Shown: positions 23,101 to 36,000, numbered from the stretch's first letter. The stretch: DNA of 64,000 nucleotides from Anaeramoeba flamelloides (GCA_027625915.1 JANTQA010000012.1:15710501-15774500), one strand, 5' to 3'. Numbers and translations: made by a program. Notes: generated by a model from the letters alone, not told the origin.

Positions 23101-26100
23101 TTAAAAATTGAAAAACTCAAATTCTAAGGTTACCTATTGAGAAAAACAAGAATGTTCTTTTTGATCTTCTACTGGTATTTGAATAATAAATATGAAACAA
23201 TTTTCACTTCATTTTCCATACTTTTCTTTTAGAAATCAAGTCCCCAAACGAAGTGTGTTGGGATTTGTGGTCTCTATTTGAAAAAGGAAATAAAAATGAA
23301 GTGAAAATTTTTCACATTTATTAATCAAACATCAGGATCAACGATCCGAATAAAATTACAATAGAAATCAATATGATTTCTCAACAATCATTTCCAGAGT
23401 TTCAATAACCTTAGAATAACACATTTTTACCAAGTGACTATTGATCTTGCAATAAAAAAATTTTTTGCAACTTAATTAGGTTCTTAAAAAAAAAATTCGA
23501 AAAAAAAAACAAAAATATGAAAAAATGATTTCAATTTTGAAAATTTCCAAAATAAATTTTTTCTTCTAATATCTATGCAAACCCTTTAAACACATGTAAT
23601 TCACCCATTACAACTGGACACTTTGACTGGAAAATGGTTTATGTAATAATTTTATACTACTTATTAAAAATTTAAAATAAAGTAATAAATTTTAAAAGTC
23701 ATTCTTCTTGAAGGATCTTGATGAAATTAAGTTTAATCTAAATTAGGTAGCATGCTTCTTAAAACAGTTTTAGTCCTCATTTGAATTCTTATTAACTTTT
23801 AAAAAATTCTGGTAAATTTGACCTGTGTTTACTAAATGTTTAAAATTAAATTTTTTAAAAGTTCAAAAAAAAAAATTTTCCTCATTTTTTTTTTCAGAAC
23901 ACTAAAATTGTTTTTTTTTATTTTGAAGGGAGAAAATTAATTTCCTCTTCTAGCCGTTAGGGTTTCCAGAATTCGAAAGAATGGAGTAAAATCATAGATT
24001 TTATTCAATTCTTTTGAATTCTCGAAAACTTAGGCACTCTACGGTACTTATCATTAGTTTTTTTTTAATTTCAGAAATAAACTGAAAATTTCAAAAATTT
24101 TCGGTTTATTTCTTAAATTAAAAAAAAACCTAGGCACTACTGTTTGTTTATATTCTTATTATACCTAATAATTTTTATATATTTTTGACCGTTCCACCCA
24201 GAACAATTTATTATTAAGCCTTGTCTAAAATTATTCAGATTTACATTTAATAATTTTAAATTTTCTATTTCTCAATTAATATTTTCATCTTTTTTTTATA
24301 AATATTTGAATTTGTCTGAAATAATATCAAACCCAAGAAGTTCTAATTTTATTTTGAGTTTATATCCTCTTTTGTTGATTGAAATTCTGGCTTGATCAAA
24401 ATTTGCTTCAATTTTTTTTTTTTTTATCAACAGAAAATAAAATTTTGAATCGAAATAACTTTATTTTTCATTACAATTTACAAAAAATAAAAATTTTGTG
24501 TTTTGCAAATTTTTTACAAGATATATTTGAGTTTCATATCCAAAAGTTAACGTTTTAACAATTATATCGGAAATATAATAACATTTTTTCCTGTTTTATA
24601 TAATTCAAAAATCTTATCCATAATATTATATTTTTTTATTTTCAAAAACAAAATAAAAAAAAAAAAAAAAAACAAAAATAAAAAAAAAAAATATTAAAAA
24701 TTACAAAAATAAAAAAAAAAAAAAACCCTTTAAATTTTCAAAAAAGATGGAAAAACCAACTTGATCCAACGATTAAAAGAACTCCCTGGACAAAAGAAGA
24801 AGATAAAATTTTGATTGAAAAGCATAAAGAATTTGGGAACAAATGGTCAAAGATAAAGGATTTCTTACCTGGCAGGCCAGATAATAGGATCAAAAATCGA
24901 TGGAATTCGACTTTAAAAAAAATTGTATATGGTTTACCAATAAGCCAATCAAACAAATTGCGTAAAAGGGGCCGTCCCAAGGGGAGCACAACAAATAAAA
25001 ATAAAAAACAGAAAAAAATCGTAATTCGTATTGGAAGAGAAGCCAGGATAAAAATAGGAATCACCACAAATAAAGAGGATGCCAATGGAGAGGAAATGGG
25101 AAATCAAAAGGAAAAGGAGATTACAAATAAGGATAAAGTCAAAATCGAAGAAGAAAAAAAAAATGAAGAAGGGGACGACAGTGGTAAAGAAATTAAGATG
25201 GAAATAGAAATAACAAATAAGAAAAAAATGGATAAGGACAGCGAAACAGTTCAAAATCTTGGAATCAATAATTCTTCAAATAAATTATCAAATAATGATT
25301 CTAAAAAAAAAAATCCAAATAAAAATGATCCAAAAAATAAAAATGATTTAAAAAGTAAAAAAAGAGAGTATGTTCCTAAAAATGGAACTATTTCTTCGTA
25401 TGATAGTACACCCGATCAGACCAAGGTGAGGAGAAAACGAAGGACAAAATTAAAGCACAAAAGAAAGCATTCAAATTCTGAATTATCCTTTTCAGATTCA
25501 AATAATGAAGGAAATTATTCAACAAAATCAGAATCTGGATCTGAACTCCAGATGGAAATGAAAAATGAAAGCAATCTTAAAAGCAAAAATAAATCTGGAA
25601 TGGAATCAGATTCTGAATCCCATTCCATTTCTTCGATTTATCGGAACAAACACAAAAAGAAAAAAAGAAAGAAAAAGCATAAGAATAATTCAAAATTGAA
25701 AAGTCACTCGAGACACAAATCAAAAAGAAAACATAAAAATGATTTAAAAATGAAATCCAAAATCCAATTAAAAAAATCAAGAAACAAATCAAAAAATTCC
25801 AAACATTCCCTTAAAAAAAGGAAAGCAAAAAATTACCAACACATTAAAAAAAAAAAAAAAAAATTAAAATCGAAGCATAAGTCAAGATTAAATCAAATAA
25901 AAAAACACCAAATTCTAAAAAAGCATAAAGATCGAAAAATGATAAGTGATTCTCCAAAAGAAGACGATCATTTTTTAGATATTGATCCAGATTTATCACC
26001 TATTTCTCTTTCAAAAAAAATTTCACAAAGTAATAAAGAAGAAAAGAGTGGGAAAGGAAAATTGCTCTTAAAAGACGATGATGATTGCACTGAAGAGGAT

Positions 26101-27030
26101 AAAGAATTGAAAACGGAAGAGAATAAAGAAGTGAAAACGGAAGAGGAAGGGGAATTGGAATTATCAGAAAATTCTAATTATCAAAATTATTTGCAATCTA
26201 CACCATTGCGTAACCAACAATTTACGCCATTTTTCAAATATAACAAAATGTATACGCCAGTGTATCAATCGCCGTACCAAAATACATATGATTCGACATT
26301 TTCTTCTTTATTATCGACTTCAAATAACTACCCAATGATGCTCAACTTGGAAGAAGCAAATGAACAGTTCCCGCAATATAATGGGAACACGCCTCTGTCC
26401 TGGGAAAAAACCGAAAGAAAGCGCCAATTTAGTAACAACGAAGAGGAATCTTTAATCATGGGGAATAATAAAACACCAAACTCCAAAATGAATCTTAATA
26501 ACAATAAGTCTCTAAGCCCATTTTTCTCCAGGAACGCCATGTACAAATATTTGGAAAATAAACCAAGCAACGGCAATAAAGAGCACCAGATAAAGAAAAA
26601 CGAGAAGGGCCAAGAAAAAACGCTTCAGCCGAACGAAGACTCTTCTTCTCAAAGGGACTACATTTATTCCCCAAACCTCATCTTCGATCCCTTATCAACA
26701 AGCCCAATGACGCCAAAGGTCAAATACACAAATTCAATGACAAAAAAAAGGAAAACCTTTTTGATTAATTCTCTTCAAAAGGTCAGCCAAAGCCCTCTGA
26801 AAACGCCCGTTTCACTTGAAAAATTAAGCTATCCATTCATTTGTGGATCAACACCAAACGTCGATTCTCCTTCAAGCCTATATTTCAAGTCGCCATCATG
26901 GATCCTGTCGCCACCTGCTAAAGTGAGCCAGAAAAAAATAAAAAAAAAAGCCACAATGCAAGCAAATGCGACTACTCTGTTTTGCCCAATTTCAAATTCT
27001 TATACCTTGTCCCCTCAAAAAAAATGCTAA
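20135..27030 (+). CDS. three-repeat (R1R2R3) Myb DNA-binding protein
   Basis: Exons are about 20135-20237, 20826-20936, 21029-21174 and 24747-27030. The phases agree at each junction. The 5' end is incomplete: exon 20135 opens at a splice acceptor. Repeat 1 begins at TIWSREED, repeat 2 at KGKWTEDEDKLL and repeat 3 at RTPWTKEEDKIL. Each has the regularly spaced tryptophans and a recognition helix ending in QCLHRW, QCRERW or RIKNRW. Such proteins bind DNA in the nucleus and regulate transcription, often of cell-cycle genes. After the repeats comes an AT-hook-like KRGRPKG, then about 600 residues of Lys/Ser/Glu-rich low complexity and a C-terminal part rich in Ser/Thr-Pro sites, which could be kinase targets. 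The intron between the last two exons is 3.57 kb and full of inverted repeats. Confidence 0.88.
21860..22330. mobile_element. foldback element in the Myb intron
   Basis: Imperfect inverted repeat with arms near 21895-22080 and 22090-22300. For example, ATTGGGAACCTTAATAGAA on the left pairs with the reverse complement of TTCTATTAATGTTCCCAATG on the right. Related sequence lies at 11.60-12.05 kb. Boundaries are approximate. No coding frame. Confidence 0.6.
22340..23905. mobile_element. ~1.55-kb foldback element in the Myb intron
   Basis: A long imperfect palindrome centred near 23250. Outer blocks pair (AATTTTAAACATTTAGTAAA at about 22400 with its inverse near 23845; AAAAGTTAATAAGAATTCAAA near 22443 with its inverse near 23790). 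Inner blocks also pair (AATTTTCACTTCATTTT near 23200 with AAAATGAAGTGAAAATTTTT near 23295). The arms differ by many substitutions and small indels, so the element is not recent. No transposase; it looks like a non-autonomous foldback transposon. Confidence 0.7.
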
Positions 27031-28610
27031 TCCATTGTTTTTTTCCTGCGGATGACGTTTATTTATTTTATACATTTTTGATTTATTTATTTTGTAACTT
27101 TTTTCCTCATTTTTTGAATATTAATTATTGTTGCTTTCAATAATAATTTGATTTTATGAATTTTGTTTTTTTTTTAATTTCCATATTTTGAGTCCAAATT
27201 TTCAGTAATCATTATTAGTAAATAACTGCAAAAGTGCAAACATGCTGTCTATATTTTTAAAGTTCTTGGTTTTATTGTTAAGGATATAAGTGTAATATAA
27301 AAAACACTTAATTGGTTGAAGGAGATAATTCCGAATTGACGAAATTCATGGCTTCGAATTCAAAGAGTGTTGAAACAAAGATATTGTAAATATTTGAAAC
27401 TGAATTTAGTTAAAATAAAATAAAGAGTCTAAATAAAAAAAATCGATATGAAGAACTGATGTTAAAATCAAAAAAAAAAAAAATAAAAATAAAATAAATA
27501 ACAGCAAAAAATACACCAAAGATCAGATCCAGAAGAATTATTGAATTTATATTTTGATTAATTTGAGAAAATTTTTCATCAACTCAAATCAGAACTTTGA
27601 AGTGAAATTAAAATAAATTCTCATTTACCAATCTTTTAGGAGTTTTTTGTTGCAACGATAATAAAATACGTAGGATACTCTCAGACCTCTTGAGATTCTA
27701 TATTTAGTTGTTATCTCTTTTAAAAATTTTCTAAAGTCTCCCCTATACTCCAGTTCATTAAATAATATATGGGAATTTTTTTGTTTTCGTTTTCCTTTCA
27801 ATAAGAAATTATCAAAGTTAGGGATTGTAATTTATTATATCTAAACTTTATTTCATAATAAATGGCTAATTTTTATTAATTTTTTTTTTACATTTTTTTA
27901 TTTTATTTTTCAATTGAAAAACAAAAATTTCTAGTCTTTAGAAACAAATATTAAAATAATAATTTTTTTATTACAAAAGATAAATTCAATTTATAAAAAT
28001 ATTTTTTTTCCAAATTTTATTTTTAATGTGACAATGATTTTGAAAAAGTTTATTTAGGTGTGTGAGCCTTTTTTATTGTATACGCGAGTATTGTATTTGG
28101 ATCGAATTTTTAGGGAACTAATAATCCTAAATGAAAGGGATTTTGTTGAATTGGAAAAAAGATAATCGACCAAAATTTTATATAATTTAAATTTCAAAAG
28201 ATCAACAAAAAAAAAATGTTGAAATAATGGAAAATTTCACGAATCAACTCTCATTTTCTTAATTTCTCACTTTCTTTTCACACACAGAGTAGTGAAAGAG
28301 AATTTAATTTCCAAATTTCAAGATTTCAAGATACTCAAAAAATTACTTTATACATAATATTACTTCAATTAAAATCTCCAAAAAGGAAAAATGTTCCAAC
28401 TTGTTTAAAAAAGAAAAAGAAAGACAATATTAGAAATCCAAACCAAGTTTTTTTTACTTTGTTTCTAAATCAAAATTTTCATATTCCAATTTTTACCATT
28501 CATTTTTTTTTTACTTTTAATTGTGTTTTTAATCGACAATTTTATTTTTCTTTTATAAAAAACTCAATCCTCAACAAATTACAAAAAAACAAACACCAAA
28601 TTTCAAAAAA
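27031..28610. other. intergenic between the Myb gene and the next gene
   Basis: T-rich directly after the Myb stop, then AT-rich DNA without supported frames or repeats. No clear promoter motif was recognised before 28611. Confidence 0.5.
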
Positions 28611-29792
28611 ATGTCTAAGAGTGATGTCTTGGCACCACAAGTGTATGAAATTTTTTTTTTCTTTTCTTTTTTTTGAGAGAACATTTTCTTGAAGAAAATT
28701 GAATGTGAACAAAACCAAACTTTATTAAATTATCCGTCACATTATTTTTTTGAACAACATTTTCAATTCTTCTACCTCGTCAACATTAACCTCAACAACC
28801 AAAGTCCGCATTTCAAAGCAAAACCAACTTCTCAGAAACAGTTTGGAAAAATAAGGTTTGGGAGATTTTGCTTTAATATAAAGGGTTTTTCTTCAAACCA
28901 AACAAAAAATTCGACCAAACAAAAACGATCAACGACAAAAATGAAAACAAAAATTAACACAAAAACAAAAACAAAACAAGGAAAATTCAAAAAAGCATTA
29001 CGAAGAAAGCTCAAAAACCGAACAAGAAAAGAAAAATCTGCAATCACAGCACTTGTAGTGCTGTCTTCAAACAAAACACAAAAAAAGAATCAGGAAACAA
29101 ACGGAGTAAATCAAAAAAAAACACAAGATCAAAACCAACTCTTCAGCACGAAAGCAAAAAGTGCATTCTCACAAACAAAAGAACCATATCCAAACCTCAT
29201 CAATCAACAAGAACAAGATCAAGATCAAGAACAAGAGCAAGAGAAAGAACAAAAAGTAAAAGAAAAAGGTATTGATTTGAATCATCTTCGTTCTCTTTAT
29301 AGCAAATATGAAAAACCAACAATTATCAAAAAAAACACCCTTGAGCCCTCTGTCCAACAACCATTCAGCGGGTACAAATCCACAATTCTAACGCATGTAG
29401 AGGTGCCCAATTCCGAAGACACAACATCCACCAATGATCAATTGGAGGGCCAAAGCTATGACGACTCATTTAGCGAAGACATTGTTTCCTTTTCAGACGA
29501 GGAATCAGAAAGGGTGAGTGCAAATAACCCGAGATGTTTGAATCACATGAACGAGATCCATTTTGACGAAGACCAGTATTACACAGTAAGCGACGAGGAA
29601 ATGGAGTCAATTGGTGACGAAATAACAATCTCATTTGGAAAAATTGACAACCTCACAAATACACACCAACTAATTTCCCCCCAAAACTACTTTTTCGCTT
29701 CAGAATCCTTTGGAAAAACCTCTTCTTGTCAAAACAATTTCCTTTACTGTGGGTATAACAACAATAGCAATGAGGTTGTTTGTAATTATTAA
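28611..29792 (+). CDS. unrecognised low-complexity acidic/basic protein
   Basis: The main frame is open from about 28689 to a TAA at 29792 but begins on TTG. An ATG at 28611 starts an in-frame MSKSDVLAPQ that can be joined by removing a 54-bp intron (28641-28694, GTGTAT..GAAG, phase 0 on both sides), giving about 375 residues. The order is: a short N-terminal hydrophobic/aromatic patch, a strongly basic Lys/Thr/Asn-rich segment, a Gln/Glu/Asp repeat around EQDQDQEQEQEKEQ, then a more complex acidic C-terminal half with DDSFSEDIVSFSDEESE. I recognise no domain. The basic stretch and acidic Ser-rich stretch would suit a nuclear or RNA-associated protein with CK2-type phosphorylation sites, but that is inference. 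The intron is proposed from phase and signals only. Confidence 0.6.
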
Positions 29793-31231
29793 TTCAAACT
29801 ATTTGTTTTTTTTTTCCTTAAAAAAATAATTGATTTTTTTTTTTGAGATTGATTATTTTTTCTTTTTGTTTCGCTTCTTTTCTTTTCTTTTCTTTACTTT
29901 TCTTGTATTTTGATTTTTTTTGAATCAGACTTTATTTTAAATCTTGAATTTTAATACAATAGACTTTTTTCTCATTTTCTTTTTTCATAAACTCTTAGAA
30001 TTGAATTTTTTTATTTTTATTTTATTCTTTTCTTGAATAATTTTAGACTAATTTTTTTTTTTAATCTTTCATTTAGAATATTTTTTTATTTTTTAATCTT
30101 CAATTAGAATAATTTTTTAATGCTTTCCCATTTCTTATAAACACCCAAATAAAACACATCTTGTTTCCAAATTATTTTTGAATTTTATTGTTTATTTGTT
30201 AATTTTTTGGTCTTCTTCCTAGAACACTGTTTAGAAAAAGAAATAAACAAGTTTGAAGGGATGCTATGTAAAAATATAATCGAGAAAAAAAAAAAAAATT
30301 CTGATTTCAACAGTGTGGTGAAATAAAAAATCTTTTCTAAACTTTTAAATCTCTTTTCAAATCGATCTCTGGTGAGTGTGGAAATATCAAAAATAAATAT
30401 TATTTATTTAATAGATTTAAAGAGGAGCCAAGAAAATAACTTTTTAAAAATGTTGTAATTGAGATAAAGTTAATTTTTGAGTTGAGAGTAATTCTTTTTT
30501 TAACTTTTATTAGAATTTAAAAATTTGTCTAGCTTTAATGATCGAAAAAGTATAAAAAAAATTTTTAGAATTTTTTCTATTTTTTTTTATTTTTTTTTCA
30601 TAAAAGATCCTCACATTTCAACAAAAAAACACCAATATAATTTGCAACATTGTTTTGAGAACAAGTAGAATTATTTTCTTTCTGGGTGCTAGAAATATCA
30701 ATCGATCAAGAAAATTATCCTACAAATTTTTTCAACTTTTTTCAAATAACCAAAGATATTGGATATTTTTAATTTTTTTTAATTATAAAAAGATTTTCAA
30801 CAAATTATTATTTTTTTTTTCAACTGTCCTATAAAAGAGAACAAAAGAAGTAAAAATGGGGATATATATCTATTAAAAGTTTCGATAAAATAATTGTAAT
30901 AAATGTAAATAATGTTTTAACAATCAACAAAATAAGTTTACCAATTTTTTTTCACAACAGCAAACAAAATTTTTGAAAAATTCTTTTTCAATTTATCATT
31001 AACAAGACAATATTTCTTGAATTAGTTTTATTTAATCTCTTTAATTCTGAACCTTAAATTCTCGAGAACAATTATCAATAGATACAATTTTCAAGTGTCT
31101 AACAGTCTTTACTTTTATATTTTTTTATTACGAATATCCTCTTTTTAGATTTTAAACCACTATTTTATTTGAAGTCTTGTAGATTATTTTAAGTCTGATA
31201 CCTCTTCATCACTTATCTACGGTTCAAAGGG
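29793..31231. other. intergenic before the CK2-beta gene
   Basis: T-rich downstream region with short (CTTTT)n runs near 29875-29905, followed by featureless AT-rich DNA. No frame or repeat is supported. Confidence 0.55.
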
Positions 31232-31239
31232 TATAAAAG
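31232..31239 (+). promoter_or_regulatory. TATA box of the CK2-beta gene
   Basis: TATAAAAG lies 85 bp upstream of the ATG in a locally G+C-richer patch. The same TATAAAAGC string occurs at 63429-63437. Position and sequence fit a canonical TATA element. No transcription start can be seen directly. Confidence 0.55.
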
Positions 31240-31323
31240 CTAACAAAACTGTAATGTTCTGATTGAGCTGCCTTAATAAAAAAAGTAAACATTTTTTTAT
31301 TTTAATCGTTTGGCTGAGTGAAT

Positions 31324-34300
31324 ATGACAGACAAACTTGAAAAACAATTAAACACATTATCAATTTCTAATATAAGTGAGATCTTTACAGAAACATATCC
31401 TGAATGGTTTTGTAGTTTAAAAGGAAACGAATTTTTTTGCAAAATTGAACCTTCTTATCTCAAAAATGAAGAAGCTTTTGAATTTTTAAAACCCGAATTC
31501 AAACATTTTGATTTAGCAATGGAAATTATTACAAATCAAGAGAACAAAGTCTTAGGTTTGTTTTTTTCTTTTTCTTTTTCTTTTTATTGTTCTTTTTGTT
31601 TTTGTTTTTATTTTTGTTTTTATTTTTATTTTTCTTTTTGTTGTTGTTTTTATTTTTTTTTTAATTCCCCAAAACGAAAAAAAATGAAAAAAAAAGAAAT
31701 GAACGTAATCCTAACTCAACTTTTAAATCAAAAAAAAAAATTTAAAATTATTTTCTAGGTACTTTATTCAAAAATTCACCCAAATAAAAAAAAGATCCAA
31801 CAAAACAGCAATTGCTTTTTTAAAGACCAAAAATTTGATCGTTCTTTCAATTACAAAACAACTTCTTTCTTGTTTAAAAAATGAAATCACCAAGATACTT
31901 TTTGGTTTACTTTTTACTTTTTTTTGAAATAAAAAAAAAAAATAAAAAGTATTCTCAAAAGTTTTGTTAATACTTTTTTTTTACTAATGATAGATCTGAA
32001 ACACAGACTTTATTTTGCCTTATTTTTGTTAACAACTGACCTTCAAAATCCTTGAGATCTAAGAATACCCAAGTCCTTTACTTTGGTATTTATAAAATTG
32101 GTTCTAAAATACACTTTCAAAAAGTGTAGTCTAGTAGTTGAAATTTCAATGGGATGTTATTTCATCTCCTTGTCGTTTTTCAATTCTTTAAATATTCCTT
32201 TCCTTTTAGAATTCCCAATTAAACAACCAAAATACACTTTGGCACAAACACTAAAAAATTAACCAATCAAAATAAAAAGCTATCAACAAATCACACCAAT
32301 TTATTTGGTTACACACACAAACAAAAAAAAAAAAGAAAAAGTAAGATGAAGTGAAAATTATTTCCCATTACAATTTGAATAATGAGGGCAAAATATTCAA
32401 AATTTGTTCAGAAACAGTTTTAAAAAAAGAAACAAACCCTTTTCCAATCAAAACAACCCATTTAAAAAATGAAAAAACACTATTTTTGAAAAAAAATATT
32501 TCTATGTTTCCACAAGACAGAAATAAAGAATCTCTAAAAACAAATTTTTATGAAAAAAACTCTATTTTTAGAGATACATAGATTTCTACTTTTGTAAAAT
32601 CAAATTCCACTACAGTCGGCACCACTTTTAAGACACACAAATTTCAACAAAATATAAGGCACAAGAAAAATCTCAAATTAAGGTACAAAATTGCAAATTC
32701 TAGTAAAATAATTTGTGTCAAAAAAAAACTTACAAATTTTGTGCATTAAATGGAGATTATTATGTAATAAATATCATTGAAAGTTTGTGTCTTAAAAGTG
32801 GAACTGACTGAAGTTAAAATTTTATCTCAGAAGTTCAATAAGGATACTTAAGGATCAATTAAAATAAAGCCATCATGGACAAGTGTATGGTTCAAAACAA
32901 TGTGGGAATATGACTTTTACGTCTTTTAGATAAATAAGAACTATTAAATTTCAAATTTTTAGGAAATTGTAAATTCTACCTGATCAGATTCCTAATTGTA
33001 AGATGGTACGAAAAACAGAAACCCAACCTTTCTTTTTGCTCTAAGGCAAGTATTATCTAGTTTCCAATAAAAACCTTTTAAAAAATCGAGTAGGAACAAA
33101 AAGGGTTGGGTTTAGGTTTCCAGTAACAAGTTACAATTAAGACTCTGATCGGGTAGAATTTACAATTTCCTAAAAATTTGAAATTTAATAGTTCTTATTT
33201 ATCTAAAAGACGTAAAAGTCATATTCCCACATTGTTTTGAACTATACACTCCTCATGATGGATTTATTTTATATAATCCTTAAGGGTGCAGTATTTTTTA
33301 AAAAGAAAATGAAATCTTGTCAAGATCCTAAAATTTATTTTTTTTGTAATTTGTGTTTTGAATCAATGAAATGGATGAGATACCTCATCTAAATAATTTA
33401 TTAATTTTGGATCTCTTTTTTGAAATCCAAAATTTACATGTTTTCAATATAAAACTCAAAAAAAGTAACCGATTATTTTTATTAGCAATTAAGTTAATTC
33501 TTGAAAAATGTAAACACTATTATTAATTTTTTGTTGGAAAGTATTGATTTTATAAAAATTTTTTTTTACTTTTGTTAGCGTTTTTAATTATTAATCTTTC
33601 AATTCAAATCTCAGCCAATAAAACTAATATAGGTCTTGGCGATTAAATAAACGAAAATTTGGTACAAGCCTAAATAAAAGTTTCTCAATGAAATTTAGAT
33701 CTATTATGTAAAATTTTTTATCTTTAAAAATTAAAAAAAGTCTGTTTTCTGATTTTCTGAAAATGAAAAAAAAATTGCAAAAAAATTTGGAATCTTAAAA
33801 ATTTTTTTAACCAATTGTTTGGTCTTTATTCATAAGAATCCTTATAACAATTTAAATCATTTTTGTCAGAAAAAAATTGATTTTGAATTTTAAGAAAAAA
33901 TTACAAAATTCCCAATATCTTGAAGAAAATTTTATTTTGGAAAATCGAATTTCATCTTAAAACAAAAACACAATTTCTTGGTAAAATTTGTAAATGACTT
34001 TAAAACTTTAATGGTTATAACTATCCTTCTTAAAACAATACTAATATTTTTCAATATGTTAAATAAAACAATTTTTTGGTTAAAAAAAAGTCATTATCTC
34101 AAAATTGAAAAAAAAACTTTTATTAATATTCCTTGTAACAAAGACTTGTTATTATGTAATAATGCTGGAATTGAAAATAAACCAAGTAAAAACTTGATAC
34201 AATGTGAGAAAATAAAATGAATTTAAAAGTTTTTCTTTTTCAGAAAAAATGGGAAAAAAAAAATTGATCTCACAAAAAAAATCTTCTTTTCAGGGTTTCT

Positions 34301-36000
34301 TATTCGATCAGAATTTTTTGACACTTGGCATATCCAAAATTTGTAAGTAGAGAATATCACCAATAAAATATATTAAAATTTTGCCTGGTTGTCGTAAAGT
34401 ACTGATCCCTTCATCAAATTTTTAAAAATATCATTTCTCAATTTCTTCAGAATTTGTTAATTTTTTATTTTCAGCAAAAATCATCTATTTACTGAGATTT
34501 TTATTTAAAATAAAACCTATCAAGGACTAACTTTCCACTTTGGGGGTGTGTTGAGTCATTGTGTTTTTTTACTTTTGCTTCTCAAAAAGAATTTTTATTC
34601 TCAAGAAATCGGACAAAAAATACTAAATTTCAAAGTTAAAATAAAATTAAAAAAAAAAAAAAAATTTGTCAAAAAGATCTTTGATTGAAAATTTATAAAT
34701 CACTTTAAGGGGTTTTCAAATACAAGTTCAAATTTGAAAACATTTCAAACTTGTAAAAGTAACTAAAAATAATATTTAGAACAGTTTGAGAAATTTTTTT
34801 GTGTTTATAGATTTGAAAGGGAAATTATTAAAACGCAAATTTTGGTAGGATCTAACAAGGTAAAAATTGTGAAAATTGTTAAGATTTGTGAAAATTTCCT
34901 TTGTTTTTTTTGTAAAAGAAATTCTCAGCAGGTAAATTTAACTGGGATTATGGTACTGTTTCAAGAGTGTTTTTAATCATTATTTCACTATTTTCACCTG
35001 AAAACATAGTCCTTAAGATCAGATCATTTTTTCTATTATAGTAAAATTTTTTTTTTTTCTAAAACTCATAGAACTTGTTCTATTTCTTCATTAAAAAAAG
35101 GGCCCTTGACTGAAAAATCGTTTATATTTCTATTCATGTGTTTTTGTAAAATTAAATACAGTCAGTTCCATTTTTAATTTTATTTTTTTTTACAGATTAT
35201 TTTATAAAAATATAGTTCTTTAAATTTTACAAGTTTAATATTCTGTTCACTTCTTGAATCTAAGTGTTAATTTTTAAGCTTTTCAACAATCAAGAGCATA
35301 ATAATATTAACAAAACTGTATTAAACATATTTAAATAATTTTGTATTTCTATATTTTATTTTACCATTTTTTCATTTTTTATTTTTTATATAGAGAAAAG
35401 ATCAGAGGAAGAAAATGATTTAATTGAAAAGGAATCAATGATCTTATATGGATTAATACACGCATCTTATATTTTAACAAATGAAGGCATGGAAAAGATG
35501 AAACAAAAATACGTTAATCGAGATTTTGGAGAATGCCCTAGATTATTATGTAAAAATTCTCCGGTTCTACCAATAGAATGTCAAAATGAAATGTCTCCCG
35601 TAAAATTACTTTTACATTTTTTTTTTCTTTTTTTTTTCATAATTTCGTTACAATATTTATTAATAATTTATTATTATTATTTTCTTAATTTTTCTTTTCT
35701 TTTCTTTTTTTCCTACCTGTTCTCTTTTTTTTTCTCTGAAATAAAAATAATTAATAGAAGTGTGTTAAAATATACTGCCCAACATGTAATAGAGTTTTTA
35801 ACCCACCTTATAAATTTTCCAAATTAAATGGTGAGTATTTTGGATCTCAATTCGCACATTTGTTCCTTAAAAAATATCCAGAATTTGAGAAAAAGCAAGA
35901 AATGGAAAAATATCAACCAACAATGTTTGGCTTTGATATCCACGAATTATCAGACCTATACTATAAACCAAAAAAACCAAAAATAACAAATGAAAAATAA
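31324..36000 (+). CDS. CSNK2B: casein kinase 2 regulatory (beta) subunit
   Basis: Exons are 31324-31555, 35394-35599 and about 35761-36000 (or from 35758), phases 1 then 0, giving about 225 residues against the usual ~215. CK2-beta dimerises through a zinc finger and assembles with two catalytic subunits into the CK2 tetramer, steering substrate choice. Seen: WFCSLKGNEFF near the N-terminus (WFCS(L/M)xGNEFF is diagnostic), MILYGLIHASYILT, FGECPRLLC with the first zinc-binding Cys pair, then VKIYCPTCNRVF with the second pair across the second splice junction, and the C-terminal FGFDIH. The acidic loop between exon 1 and exon 2 is less acidic than in animals. A TATA box sits 85 bp upstream of the ATG. 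The first intron is 3.84 kb and carries two hairpin elements. Identification is very strong; only the exact third acceptor is uncertain by one codon. Confidence 0.93.
32613..32810. mobile_element. 198-bp hairpin MITE family, copy 3 (in CK2-beta intron)
   Basis: Left end CAGTCGGCACCACTTTTAAG, right end AAAAGTGGAACTGACTG. The internal arms carry the family blocks but the right arm is diverged. TA precedes the left end; the TA after the right end has changed to AA. Same orientation test cannot be made because the element is palindromic. Confidence 0.8.
32840..33292. mobile_element. 450-bp palindromic element in the CK2-beta intron
   Basis: Arms of about 200 bp flank a short centre near 33070. 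A core of about 79 bp, from GTGGGAATATGACTTTTACG to GTAAATTCTACC, is repeated in perfect inverse on the right. The outer arms pair from ACTTAAGGAT (left) with the inverse of ATCCTTAAGG (right). The right end reads TGCAG before TA. No coding frame. In the pre-mRNA this would fold into a long hairpin. Confidence 0.82.
35159..35178. mobile_element. end fragment of the 198-bp MITE family
   Basis: CAGTCAGTTCCATTTTTAA preceded by TA matches the terminal repeat of the family but is not followed by the rest of the element. A solo or truncated end. Confidence 0.5.

Larger units (their letters stand above)
21175..24746. other. large intron of the Myb gene
   Basis: The intron splits the last Arg codon of repeat 2 (AG|A) and restores the QCRERW motif when removed. 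It has a GTAAAT donor and an AAAAAG acceptor. It contains two foldback elements and a repeat shared with 18.1-18.4 kb. The open frames inside it are short and A/T-driven; no nested gene is supported. Confidence 0.75.
31556..35393. other. large first intron of the CK2-beta gene
   Basis: GTTTGT donor and TATAG acceptor; phases agree (G|AG makes a Glu codon). It contains a 198-bp MITE, a 450-bp palindrome and an end fragment of a third element. A frame at 32351-32581 has somewhat coding-like composition but no recognisable motif and no good ATG; it could be a retained small ORF or chance. Confidence 0.75.

Noticed and set aside
33978-34220. 80-codon frame in the CK2-beta intron
   Set aside because: Composition is that of A/T-driven chance frames and no motif is present.
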